A DNA stretch of 17,325 nucleotides from Kangiella sp. (GCA_026195755.1 JAPHRL010000286.1:1-17325); one strand, 5' to 3'; positions 1 to 6,812 are shown, counted from the first letter of the stretch. A program made the numbers and translations. The notes: a model not told the origin generated them from the letters alone.

Positions 1-825
1 CACCAAAAACAGCATGATAGGGGTTAAGGTCATCATGTCGTTCTTGCCGGTCTCGGCGAAGGTGTTGTTCATCATCACCACGCCGGTTAAACGAACTTCA
101 AGATTTGGGTTGCGCTCCATTAACTGAGCTTGCAAATCCTGAACATGCTCAGAGACTTTCGTTACTGCAGTCAGAATTTCGGTTTTCTTCTCTTTCCAGG
201 CTTTGCCTTCCAGTCCTTCTAAATCAGGGTCCTGAGGCAATTGCACAGTTACATTAACTGCGGTAACACTGGAGTCCGGATTAATGACACGGTTCAATAG
301 CTGTGGCTCATTCAGGACGATATCTTGCAGACGCTTAATTTCAGTATCGCTCAAATCGTCAATCATCTTTTCAGTGACTGACTCATGCTCGCACTCACTA
401 TCAAAATTTGAGGATTTATCCGGAATACACAGCAAGGCACCGACCAGCATGTAATCTTCGTCTTCCGGGGTCACCCAGGTATGTTGGTAATTGGTAATTG
501 AATCAACACGAGTGGTGTATGGAATTTGCCAGGCCTGCTCAGTTAACCAGTGAATGCTTTTTAAGGTTTCACGATCAAACACACTGCCTTCTTTCGGCGT
601 AATCACAAACATCGCATTGTCGGCTTTATCGTAGGTATTCTGAATATTTTCAAAAGCAATTAACTGGGGATTATCTTCGGCGAAAAAGACACGATAGTCG
701 GTCTTTATTTCGAGAAAGCGTGCACCAAAAGTTGTTCCAATAACTAACAATATCGATGCAAGGATAATGAGCCACGGGTGGCTGATAACAAAACGACCAA
801 ATTTAACGGTATTATTTTCTGGCAT
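1..825 (-). CDS. RND/MMPL-family exporter, N-terminal part (cut by window edge)
   Basis: The frame starts at ATG 825 and stays open for 275 codons to the window edge, so the 3' part is missing. The protein opens with a short cytoplasmic stretch, a first membrane segment at about residues 17-35, and then the phrase TDYRVFF-EDNPQL (about 42-55), typical of the large RND-superfamily exporters annotated as MMPL or 'predicted exporter'. A long periplasmic loop follows with two Cys about 14 residues apart. A second membrane segment begins at the last residues (MTLTPIMLFLV). Members are usually about 750-900 residues with 12 membrane helices and use the proton gradient to move lipids or hydrophobic compounds; the substrate here is unknown. 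The gene diverges from the DUF3703 gene, and its promoter (903-931) carries a TetR-type operator, so it is probably inducible by a ligand. The family call is firm and the substrate is open. Confidence 0.85.
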   Translation of the reverse strand, partial: MPENNTVKFGRFVISHPWLIILASILLVIGTTFGARFLEIKTDYRVFFAEDNPQLIAFENIQNTYDKADNAMFVITPKEGSVFDRETLKSIHWLTEQAWQIPYTTRVDSITNYQHTWVTPEDEDYMLVGALLCIPDKSSNFDSECEHESVTEKMIDDLSDTEIKRLQDIVLNEPQLLNRVINPDSSVTAVNVTVQLPQDPDLEGLEGKAWKEKKTEILTAVTKVSEHVQDLQAQLMERNPNLEVRLTGVVMMNNTFAETGKNDMMTLTPIMLFLV

Positions 826-902
826 AGTCGATCCTGACTGAATTGATTCAAGAGTCTGCAATTTGCACAATCTTGTTAACGATCTTGTATGGAAGGCTTG
901 CT

Positions 903-931
903 ATTTAACTACAGACCAACTAGTCTGTCAA
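903..931 (-). promoter_or_regulatory. Sigma-70 promoter of the RND exporter gene
   Basis: Read on the minus strand there is a perfect -35 hexamer TTGACA (926-931), a 17-bp spacer, and a -10 hexamer TTAAAT (903-908; 4 of 6 matches). The start codon at 825 lies about 75 nt downstream, leaving an ordinary leader. The palindromic operator at 911-928 lies in the spacer and overlaps the -35. Confidence 0.6.
911..928. promoter_or_regulatory. Palindromic operator, TetR-family type
   Basis: The site is ACAGAC-N6-GTCTGT, a perfect 6-bp inverted repeat. Its core AGACC-N4-AGTCT resembles the AGACC/GGTCT operators bound by several TetR-family regulators of efflux genes. It sits inside the -35/-10 spacer of the exporter promoter, the classical place for steric repression. 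The regulator gene is not in the window. The palindrome and its position are seen; the regulator family is inferred. Confidence 0.55.
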
Positions 932-978
932 TTAATCCAAGCTAGTAAATCGACCTGTTTATTGAAGGAATACCAAGC

Positions 979-1314
979 ATGTCACAATCTCTTAAAATCG
1001 CTTTCGCTAAAGAGCTAAATCAAGGTAAGTTATTATTTTATAAAGGAAACTTAGATTTGTCCTTCTACCACTTTGAGCGCGCCCATATCCTCAGTCAGCC
1101 CTTTTATGGACGCCATGTTAAAAGTCATTGGTGGATGTTTCGGGTCGGCGTTAACCGCCTTGATCTGCGCGAAATCGCTGGGCAAATCATTCGAATTATT
1201 GGTTCGGCCGGTTCATTGATTGGCAAATACCCTGTCGGTAACACTGGTGGCGCCAATGTTTCGCCCTTTAAGCCCATGCCGATTCCAGAGGATTTAAGGG
1301 TTTATTTTGAGTAA
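979..1314 (+). CDS. DUF3703 family protein
   Basis: This is a 111-residue soluble protein of unknown function. It starts at ATG 979 behind a good ribosome binding site (GAAGGAA, 964-970, 8 nt away). The central motif YHFERAHILSQ with further His residues (H31, H36, H46, H50) and the C-terminal GNTGG...PMPIPEDL are features I associate with the DUF3703 family. The clustered histidines could bind a metal, but this is only a suggestion. There is no signal peptide or membrane segment. It is transcribed divergently from the RND exporter gene across a 153-bp gap holding a TetR-type operator, so the two may be co-regulated. Its own promoter is not obvious. The family assignment is from memory of the motif. 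Confidence 0.75.
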   Translation: MSQSLKIAFAKELNQGKLLFYKGNLDLSFYHFERAHILSQPFYGRHVKSHWWMFRVGVNRLDLREIAGQIIRIIGSAGSLIGKYPVGNTGGANVSPFKPMPIPEDLRVYFE

Positions 1315-1322
1315 ATCCTTTT

Positions 1323-1345
1323 GGGAGACCGCAGGTCGCCCCTAC
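1323..1345 (-). repeat. REP-like palindromic element 1
   Basis: Read on the minus strand it begins GTAG and then forms an imperfect palindrome GGGCGACC-TGC-GGTCTCCC. It differs from element 4 (1509-1531) at only 2 of 23 positions. A GTAG head followed by a GC-rich palindrome is the form of REP sequences mobilised by RAYT (TnpA-REP) transposases. On the plus side it is followed by CTACA-N7-TGTAG (1342-1358), which joins it head to head with the degenerate element at 1355. Confidence 0.6.
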
Positions 1346-1354
1346 ATAACGTTT

Positions 1355-1380
1355 GTAGGCTGGTGATGCCCCCACCCAGT
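1355..1380 (+). repeat. Degenerate REP-like element 2
   Basis: A GTAG head (1355-1358) is followed by an imperfect stem, CTGGTG (1360-1365) against CACCCAG (1373-1379). It faces element 1 head to head across AACGTT, the arrangement of a REPIN (two REPs in inverted orientation). It is less conserved than elements 1, 3 and 4, so confidence is lower. Confidence 0.35.
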
Positions 1381-1493
1381 CTATGAATCCCAGCATTACT
1401 TAACAATGACTTACCAGTCTTTTAGGTTGAGGTAGGGGCGGGCCAGTGCGCCCGCCCTAAGCCATCCCATTCGATCGAAGAGTTTCATAGACT
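1378..1493. repeat. 10-bp perfect inverted repeat flanking REP-like element 3
   Basis: AGTCTATGAA at 1378-1387 is the exact reverse complement of TTCATAGACT at 1484-1493. The two arms enclose 96 bp that contain the REP-like element at 1432-1457. This may be the edge of a composite repeat or chance; the perfect 10-bp match and the nested position argue against chance. Confidence 0.45.
1432..1457 (+). repeat. REP-like palindromic element 3
   Basis: A GTAG head is followed by GGGCGGGC, a short loop and GCGCCCGCCC, a GC-rich imperfect hairpin in the opposite orientation to elements 1 and 4. In this short gene-free stretch (1315-1615) between convergently unrelated genes it is the central member of the cluster. 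Confidence 0.55.
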
Positions 1494-1508
1494 TTCTCAT
1501 ATCCCCAA

Positions 1509-1531
1509 GGGCGACCGCAGGTCGCCACTAC
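1509..1531 (-). repeat. REP-like palindromic element 4
   Basis: On the minus strand this reads GTAG followed by TGGCGACC-TGC-GGTCGCCC, with arms complementary over 7 bp (GGCGACC/GGTCGCC). It is 21 of 23 identical to element 1 and in the same orientation. Together with elements 1-3 it accounts for most of the otherwise empty stretch 1315-1615. Confidence 0.6.
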
Positions 1532-1577
1532 ATGCATACAATCCGAGCTACAAGCTCTGATTAATTCCCACCAACCC

Positions 1578-1586
1578 TGCTATCAT
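1578..1586 (+). promoter_or_regulatory. Extended -10 promoter for the DUF1415 gene
   Basis: The sequence TGC-TATCAT (TG at 1578-1579, hexamer 1581-1586) fits an extended -10 element and lies 30 nt before the start codon at 1616. No good -35 is seen, which extended -10 promoters tolerate. Confidence 0.35.
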
Positions 1587-1615
1587 TAGCCAACTTTCTC
1601 AAAACCCAATTTATT

Positions 1616-2170
1616 ATGCCTCAACCTTCTAACACTTCAGTTATTAAAGCCACTCGCTACTGGCTGGAGCATACCGTTATCGGTTTCAATTTTTGTCCTT
1701 TTGCTAAGCGTGAGTTTTTGCGTCAGTCTATTCGATATTGGGTGTCTGAAGCCGACAAGATTGAAACGGCACTAGAGGATTTAATGGCGGCGGTCGCGGA
1801 ACTTGAGAAGGACAGCTCGATTGAAACCACTTTGCTGATCCTGCCGCAGGGGTTCGCTGATTTTGAGGATTATCTGGATTTGCTGGATATGGCGAATGAA
1901 TTAATGGCAATGCAGGAGCTGGAAGGAATTTTCCAGTTAGCCAGTTTCCATCCTGATTACTGTTTTGACGGCCAATTGAAGAATGACCCTGCCAATTACA
2001 CCAATCGCTCACCCTACCCCATGTTGCATCTACTGCGAGAGGCCAGCATCGAAAAAGCGCTTGAATTTGTCGACAATCCTGATGCTATTCCTGAACGCAA
2101 TGTTGAGTTCGCACGCGAGAAGGGCGATGCCATCTTCAAGGAAATTCTACACAACAGTTTAAAGCAATAA
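1616..2170 (+). CDS. DUF1415 domain protein
   Basis: This is a 184-residue soluble protein of unknown function covering the full length of the DUF1415 family. Diagnostic phrases are GFNFCPFAKRE near the N-terminus (C27) and FQLASFHPDYCFDG (about 106-119; H112, C116), followed by DPANYTNRSPYPMLHLLREAS. The conserved Cys and His suggest a catalytic or metal site, but no activity is established to my knowledge. It starts at ATG 1616 behind AT-rich sequence with no strong ribosome binding site. Its last 12 bp overlap the 3' end of the convergent uracil-DNA glycosylase gene. Family call firm, function unknown. Confidence 0.85.
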   Translation: MPQPSNTSVIKATRYWLEHTVIGFNFCPFAKREFLRQSIRYWVSEADKIETALEDLMAAVAELEKDSSIETTLLILPQGFADFEDYLDLLDMANELMAMQELEGIFQLASFHPDYCFDGQLKNDPANYTNRSPYPMLHLLREASIEKALEFVDNPDAIPERNVEFAREKGDAIFKEILHNSLKQ

Positions 2171-2746
2171 CTTATTCACTCTTTGCTTTAATACAGGCAG
2201 CAACTCTTCCTCAAACCATGGATTTTTCTTCAACCAGATATTATTGCGTGGACTCGGATGCGGTAATGGCAGAACTGGCTGTTCAAAGTTTAAATAATGA
2301 CGCCAGTTCTTGACCGTTTCGGTGAGGTTCTTTTCCTGTCGATTGGGCAAATGCCAGTCCATGGCATACTTGCCGATAACCAGCGTTAGTTCAATGTCAG
2401 GCAAAACATCGAGAATTTTTTGACGCCAGGTTTCTGCACAGATGGCTTTCGGGGCCAGATCACCTGATTTACCTTTGCCCGGATAACAGAAGCCCATCGG
2501 CACCACTGCTAACTGTTGCGGATCATAGAAAGTATCTCGATCAATGCCTAGCCAATCGCGTAGCCGATCACCGCTGGCATCGTCAAAGGGTCGTCCCTTG
2601 TGGTGGGTGATTTGCCCTGGCGCCTGACCTGCTACTAATATTTTAGCATCGGCACTGAACTGCAGAATGGGACTCGGGCCTAGCGGCAGATCCTGACAAA
2701 TGGTGCAGGCTTTGACTTCTTTAAGCAGTAGCTGGTCTTTTTTCAT
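2159..2746 (-). CDS. Uracil-DNA glycosylase superfamily protein, iron-sulfur type
   Basis: This 195-residue single-domain protein belongs to the UDG superfamily, which excises uracil or other damaged bases from DNA. Motif 1 is VAGQAPG (38-44), followed by KGRPFDDASGDRLRDWL (50-66), the family 4/5-like N-terminal core. Motif 2 is HPSPRNN (163-169) instead of the HPAxLLR-type of family 4. Four Cys in the pattern C14-x2-C17 ... C87-x15-C103 match the [4Fe-4S] ligand spacing of family 4/5 enzymes. Start ATG 2746 follows AAAGGA. It converges on and overlaps the DUF1415 gene by 12 bp. Superfamily membership is firm; the exact family and substrate are not, since the active-site motifs depart from the characterised groups. 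Confidence 0.85.
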   Translation of the reverse strand: MKKDQLLLKEVKACTICQDLPLGPSPILQFSADAKILVAGQAPGQITHHKGRPFDDASGDRLRDWLGIDRDTFYDPQQLAVVPMGFCYPGKGKSGDLAPKAICAETWRQKILDVLPDIELTLVIGKYAMDWHLPNRQEKNLTETVKNWRHYLNFEQPVLPLPHPSPRNNIWLKKNPWFEEELLPVLKQRVNKLLL

Positions 2747-2793
2747 AATCCTTTAATGACTTGGTTCTAGTCTCCGCAGTTTTCAATCAAGGT

Positions 2794-2823
2794 TCTTGTT
2801 ATTGAGAATCTTGTAGTTGAGAG
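2794..2823. repeat. 15-bp imperfect tandem repeat at the 3' end of the pseudouridine synthase gene
   Basis: Two adjacent 15-bp units (2794-2808 and 2809-2823) match at 12 of 15 positions. They cover the stop codon and encode the partly repeated C-terminal residues (DSQ-LQ-DSQ). The repeat probably reflects a small duplication that extended the tail. Confidence 0.4.
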
Positions 2824-3665
2824 TCTTTCAAACAATATGTTTTTTGCTCGCCGCTTATCGGACACTGAAACATGAGTTTATAAGCTATCAGTTGCAGGTT
2901 GGGACTGTCCTCATCAGCTTGCCCATGTTGCCGATCCCCTATAATTGGGAAACCTTGCGAAGCCAGGTGAATACGGATCTGATGTTTTCTGCCAGTCAGA
3001 ATCTGCACCGACAGCAAGCTGCGATCCTTGTCCGCATCATATTCTTTCAAGGTCACGATACTTTTGGCTGGTTTGTTATCAATAGGCTTGTCGATAGTGA
3101 CTGTATCATGAGGAAATTGCCCCTGGACCCAAGTCAGATAATGTTTCTCCACTGCTCGCTTGGCGAACATGGCCGACAAGGCTGCTGCTGCCTCTTTGTT
3201 ATGGGCAAGGATGATCAATCCTCTTGCCGCCCGATCCAGCCGGTGCACCACATAGGTTTGTCGATTGTAGTCAAAATGTTCTTCTACCAGGCGTCCAATG
3301 GAACAGTGATCGCCCCATTTCGAGCCTTGCGACCAAACACCGTAAGGCTTATTCCAGACCGAGTAATCACCTTCATCCGCTATCAACTCGGGTTTGGCTA
3401 CCGTCTCGCTGAGGACTTGCTCGTTATAGTACAGATGCAGTTCCTCACCTATACGCAGTCTGGCATTTTTGCGACGCAAGGGCCGCGCCTGTTTGCCGTG
3501 CGATAGCCAGACAGCTCCTTTGGTCATGGCGTCTTTAACCTTCTGCTTTGACAAACCGCTGGCTTGCACCAATAATTCGAGCGGGTTGGTATCATTCAGA
3601 TCGGCAACGTCATCAAGGTTTATATGTTGCTCAATAATGGTATTCTGTGCGGGTTCTGTCATCAT
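2799..3665 (-). CDS. RluA-family RNA pseudouridine synthase
   Basis: The enzyme isomerises uridine to pseudouridine in rRNA or tRNA; the target base cannot be read from sequence. With the chosen start (ATG 3665, protein MMTEPAQN...) it has 288 residues. An S4-like RNA-binding region occupies about 27-80 (PLELLVQASGLSKQKVKDAM, then RRKNARLRIGEELHLYY). The RluA catalytic domain follows, with NKPYGVWSQG (105-114) and the active-site motif HRLDRAARGLIILA (141-154; catalytic Asp144), plus GRKHQIRIHLASQGFPIIGD near the end. The frame is open further up to 3728, but that longer N-terminus would run into rsmJ and lacks family similarity. Divergent from rsmJ with only a few bases between starts. The last codons carry a 15-bp tandem repeat. 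Confidence 0.88.
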   Translation of the reverse strand: MMTEPAQNTIIEQHINLDDVADLNDTNPLELLVQASGLSKQKVKDAMTKGAVWLSHGKQARPLRRKNARLRIGEELHLYYNEQVLSETVAKPELIADEGDYSVWNKPYGVWSQGSKWGDHCSIGRLVEEHFDYNRQTYVVHRLDRAARGLIILAHNKEAAAALSAMFAKRAVEKHYLTWVQGQFPHDTVTIDKPIDNKPAKSIVTLKEYDADKDRSLLSVQILTGRKHQIRIHLASQGFPIIGDRQHGQADEDSPNLQLIAYKLMFQCPISGEQKTYCLKDSQLQDSQ

Positions 3666-3682
3666 CGTGTGAATTATTAACT

Positions 3683-4468
3683 GTGAAGCATTCTTTAGCT
3701 TATTATCAAACCGATTCTTTATCCCCACCGTCGTTACTGGCTGATTTGCCTGTAATTACCGATGCTGGTGAGCTGGAGCAGTACGATGGCTATTTCTGTT
3801 TTGAGCCAAAGGATGCCAATCAAGTGTTACATTTTTACGCCAAGCTGGAGGGACATGCAACCGGCTTTTCTCTGGACTTCACTCAGGGAGCAATCGCCTG
3901 GCGCCGAAGTCACGGCGGTGGTCGCAAGCAACAGATCGCCAAAGCCTGCGGATTGAAGCACAACTGGCAGCCCTCAATTCTTGATGCGACAGGTGGTCTG
4001 GGCCGTGATGCCTCGGAATTACGCAACCTCGGCTGTCGCCTGCGCATCATCGAACGTTCGCCTTATGTAGCAGCTTTATTACAAGACGCCATCACACGCG
4101 CTACCAGCCATCCCGAAACCCAGGAGCTTTTTGGCCAACATTTTCAGTTATTTCAGGGACAGGCGAACGAGCTGATACCACAATTATCATCTGAGCAACA
4201 ACCCGATATCATTTATCTTGATCCTATGTTTCCACCACGCAACAAAAGTGCTGCAGTGAAAAAAGAGATGCGTCTAGTAAAACTGCTGGTTGGAGAAGAT
4301 CTGGATGCTGATGAACTGTTACCACAGGCACTGGAGCATGCCAAGTATCGAGTGGTCGTGAAACGACCCAGTTACGCGCCCTATCTCAATCAACAGAAAC
4401 CTTCCATGAGCATCGAAAGCAAAGCTAATCGCTTTGATGTTTATGTGAAGCGGGCAATTCCCAACTAA
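3683..4468 (+). CDS. rsmJ: 16S rRNA (guanine-1516-N2)-methyltransferase RsmJ
   Basis: RsmJ methylates N2 of G1516 in 16S rRNA of the small subunit using S-adenosylmethionine. The protein shows the family motifs in order: FSLDFTQGAIAWRRSHGGGR, the SAM-binding loop DATGGLGRDA (101-110), the acidic IIERSP strand, and the catalytic-site motif YLDPMFPPRNKSAAVKKEMR (D180-P-M-F-P), ending in VVVKRPSYAPYL and a KANRFDVY tail. The start is uncertain: GTG 3683 gives 261 residues, close to the about 250 of E. coli; GTG 3647 gives 273 but overlaps the divergent pseudouridine synthase gene. No ribosome binding site decides between them. Identity is firm. Confidence 0.9.
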   Translation: MKHSLAYYQTDSLSPPSLLADLPVITDAGELEQYDGYFCFEPKDANQVLHFYAKLEGHATGFSLDFTQGAIAWRRSHGGGRKQQIAKACGLKHNWQPSILDATGGLGRDASELRNLGCRLRIIERSPYVAALLQDAITRATSHPETQELFGQHFQLFQGQANELIPQLSSEQQPDIIYLDPMFPPRNKSAAVKKEMRLVKLLVGEDLDADELLPQALEHAKYRVVVKRPSYAPYLNQQKPSMSIESKANRFDVYVKRAIPN

Positions 4469-4495
4469 CTCTTTTGAACCTATCTGGAACTCATC

Positions 4496-4783
4496 ATGGC
4501 CAAAGCATCTGCATTACACATTCTGGTAAAAACTGAAAAAGAAGCCTTGGCGCTTAAAGCCAAGCTGGAAAAAGGCGCTGATTTTTATCAGCTGGCCAAA
4601 CGCCACTCTATGTGTCCGTCGAAAAAACAGGGAGGCGATCTCGGCGAGTTTAAGCGAGGCCAAATGGTCAAGCCGTTTGATAATGCGGTATTTGCTAAAG
4701 GTAGCGAAGATAAACCTTTAATTGGCCCAGTCAAAACACGCTTTGGTTATCACTTAATCAAAGTGCTATATAAAAGTGGCTAA
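4496..4783 (+). CDS. ppiC: Parvulin-type peptidyl-prolyl isomerase PpiC
   Basis: This is a 95-residue stand-alone parvulin that catalyses cis-trans isomerisation of prolyl bonds. It matches E. coli PpiC (93 residues) over its full length: ALHILVKTEKEAL, KGADFYQLAKRHSMCPSKKQGGDLGEFKRGQMVKPFD, and GPVKTRFGYHLIKVLY at the C-terminus, including the active-site His and Cys (HSMCPS). There is no signal peptide, so it is cytoplasmic. It follows rsmJ by 27 bp and is probably co-transcribed. Its stop lies 5 bp from the stop of the convergent rsmD, so the transcripts must overlap or end in each other's genes. Confidence 0.93.
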   Translation: MAKASALHILVKTEKEALALKAKLEKGADFYQLAKRHSMCPSKKQGGDLGEFKRGQMVKPFDNAVFAKGSEDKPLIGPVKTRFGYHLIKVLYKSG

Positions 4784-4788
4784 TTGCT

Positions 4789-5400
4789 TTAAGACACGGC
4801 AAACAACTTATACTGCAACTGCCCTGCTTTCTTATCTTTAAGCTCACTCCAGTTCTCTGGAATATTAAGTTCCAGCCCCTGCTCCACTTCAATATAGATT
4901 AGAGTTTCAGGTTTAAGCCACTCCGCTTCAGCCAGCTGTTCTATGACTTTTTGCGTTATCCCTTTATGGAATGGCGGATCAAGGAAGATGATATCGAAAG
5001 GTTGTTGATTTGAGGTTATAAATTCAAAAGCATCACCATGCACAACATGAGCATTATCGGCGTTGACCAGTCCCAAATTTTCTTCAAGCTGGTGAAAGGC
5101 TTTGCGGTTCAGTTCGACAAAAGAGGTTTTTGCTGCTCCTCTGGAAAGCGCTTCAATACCGATGGCTCCTGACCCTGCGAACAAGTCCAGGCATCTTGCG
5201 CCATGAACCTCATTCTGAAGCCAGTTAAACAGAGTTTCACGAATTCGATCAAGGCTGGGTCTAAGCCCTTCAACTTCAATAAAGCGTAATTTGCGCCCTT
5301 TCCATTTGCCACCAATCACCCGAAATTGACCGGTTTTTTTAGTATGTGGTGATGTGGATGTTTTCTTGCTTTGTTGAGCAATCTTATTTCGATTAGCCAT
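4789..5400 (-). CDS. rsmD: 16S rRNA (guanine-966-N2)-methyltransferase RsmD
   Basis: RsmD methylates N2 of G966 in 16S rRNA late in 30S assembly. The 203-residue protein has a Lys/Ser/Thr-rich start, then the family signature RVIGGKWKGRKLRF (27-40), LRPSLDRIRETLFNWL (46-61), the SAM loop DLFAGSGAIGIEALSRGA (72-89), and the catalytic motif IIFLDPPF (137-144). The start codon is ATG 5400. It diverges from ftsY, a neighbour pairing common in gammaproteobacteria. Nothing is missing compared with E. coli (198 residues). Confidence 0.94.
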   Translation of the reverse strand: MANRNKIAQQSKKTSTSPHTKKTGQFRVIGGKWKGRKLRFIEVEGLRPSLDRIRETLFNWLQNEVHGARCLDLFAGSGAIGIEALSRGAAKTSFVELNRKAFHQLEENLGLVNADNAHVVHGDAFEFITSNQQPFDIIFLDPPFHKGITQKVIEQLAEAEWLKPETLIYIEVEQGLELNIPENWSELKDKKAGQLQYKLFAVS

Positions 5401-5469
5401 AAGTGGCCTCTTCTACTCTGGCGTTCAAGTTTGCCCGCTCGCGGTTTGCAAATCTCTTACGCACCTGCC

Positions 5470-5499
5470 TTGAAAGTGATAGGATAACGCCTTTATAAA
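5470..5499 (+). promoter_or_regulatory. Promoter of the ftsY-ftsE-ftsX operon
   Basis: TTGAAA (5470-5475), an 18-bp spacer and TATAAA (5494-5499) form a good sigma-70 promoter with 5 of 6 matches in each hexamer, 30 nt before ATG 5530. The same stretch reads CTTGAA-N13-CGCCTT (5469-5493), which partly resembles a sigma-32 promoter; that second reading is weak. Confidence 0.55.
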
Positions 5500-5529
5500 G
5501 TTTAACAAGTCATTGATACCTTTACTGCC

Positions 5530-6795
5530 ATGAGCGACTCACAATCAAAAGATAAATCAAAACGCGGCCTATTTGGCTGGTTTGGCAAAAAAGACTCTGA
5601 TAATTCTGAGCAATCCCTTGAAACTGAATCTGAGACGGCTATTGAAGAAACGGCTGCTGAAGAGCAACCTCCTAAAGACCAACGTCTTGACGAAGAACTT
5701 TTAGAACAGGCCGAACATGCTCTGGAAGAACAGCTTGCAGAGCAGGTAGAGCATGATATTGAAGAAGCCTATGAACATCAGGAGCATCAGGGAGAAAAAA
5801 TTGAAGCGGCTGCTCCAACCCTGACTGATACTGACAGCAAGCAACAGCATCCAGCTCCCGAGAAAAAGGGATTCTTTTCACGCCTCAAAGCAGGCTTAAG
5901 CCGCACCCGCGGTCAGTTAGCGGACAGCCTGGCTAATCTGGTTTTAGGCAGTAAAGAAATTGATGATGACTTGCTTGAAGATATCGAAACTCAATTGCTG
6001 ATGGCTGATGTTGGCGTAAGCGCTACCCGAAAAATTATCGATGATCTGACTGACAAAGCTGCGCGCAAGGAACTCAAAGATCCACAGGCTTTGATGGAGC
6101 GTTTACGTCAATTACTGTCTGACATTATAGAGCCTTGCACCCAGCCGCTGGAACTGACCCATAAACCTTTTGTGATTTTGATGGTTGGAGTCAATGGTGT
6201 TGGCAAAACCACCACCATCGGCAAGCTAGCTAAAAAATTCCAGGGCGAAGGCAAGTCCGTAATGCTCGCTGCTGGTGATACTTTCCGTGCCGCTGCTGTT
6301 GAGCAGCTTCAAGTATGGGGCGAACGCAATAATATTCATGTCACCGCTCAGCACACAGGCGCAGACAGCGCTTCGGTTATTTTCGATGCCCTGCAGGCAG
6401 CCCAGGCGCGCAATATCGATGTCTTGATCGCTGATACTGCAGGACGTTTACACACCAAGTCGAACTTGATGGATGAGTTATCCAAAGTACAGCGTGTAAT
6501 GCAAAAACTGGACCCGAGCGCTCCCCATGAGGTGATGTTGGTGGTCGATGCAGGTACGGGTCAAAATGCTCTTAATCAAGCCGAACACTTCAATAAAGCG
6601 GTACCACTTAGCGGAATTACCATTACCAAGCTGGATGGCACCGCAAAAGGTGGTATTATTTTTGCATTGGCTGACAAGATGAAAACGCCAATTCGCTTCA
6701 TTGGGGTGGGCGAAAGTATTGATGACTTACGCGAATTCAATGGCCAGGACTTCATTCAGGCCTTATTCGCAACCGACGATAACGCTCAACAATAA
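5530..6795 (+). CDS. ftsY: Signal recognition particle receptor FtsY
   Basis: FtsY is the membrane-associated GTPase that docks SRP-ribosome complexes at the Sec translocon. The 421-residue protein has a long acidic, Glu-rich A domain (about 1-110) after a basic, aromatic start (KRGLFGWFGKK), then the NG domain from about 113. G motifs are intact: G1 GVNGVGKTTT (220-229), the DTFRAAAVEQL insertion-box region (250-260), G3 DTAGRL (302-307) and G4 TKLDG (366-370). No ribosome binding site is evident before ATG 5530, yet the MSDSQSKDKSKRG start is the natural one. It leads the operon with ftsE (17 bp gap) and ftsX. Confidence 0.97.
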   Translation: MSDSQSKDKSKRGLFGWFGKKDSDNSEQSLETESETAIEETAAEEQPPKDQRLDEELLEQAEHALEEQLAEQVEHDIEEAYEHQEHQGEKIEAAAPTLTDTDSKQQHPAPEKKGFFSRLKAGLSRTRGQLADSLANLVLGSKEIDDDLLEDIETQLLMADVGVSATRKIIDDLTDKAARKELKDPQALMERLRQLLSDIIEPCTQPLELTHKPFVILMVGVNGVGKTTTIGKLAKKFQGEGKSVMLAAGDTFRAAAVEQLQVWGERNNIHVTAQHTGADSASVIFDALQAAQARNIDVLIADTAGRLHTKSNLMDELSKVQRVMQKLDPSAPHEVMLVVDAGTGQNALNQAEHFNKAVPLSGITITKLDGTAKGGIIFALADKMKTPIRFIGVGESIDDLREFNGQDFIQALFATDDNAQQ

Positions 6796-6812
6796 TAATC
6801 TATCAACACACT

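Noticed and set aside
151..163. EF-hand-like loop in the unknown lipoprotein (positions are residues of that protein, encoded near 13953-13991)
   Set aside because: The Asp-rich loop lacks the hydrophobic residue at position 8 and the Glu at position 12 of the EF-hand, so calcium binding is not claimed.
2817..3506. A 229-codon open frame on the plus strand opposite the pseudouridine synthase gene
   Set aside because: It is fully antisense to a firm RluA-family gene, shows no domain logic and has a composition expected from a shadow frame.
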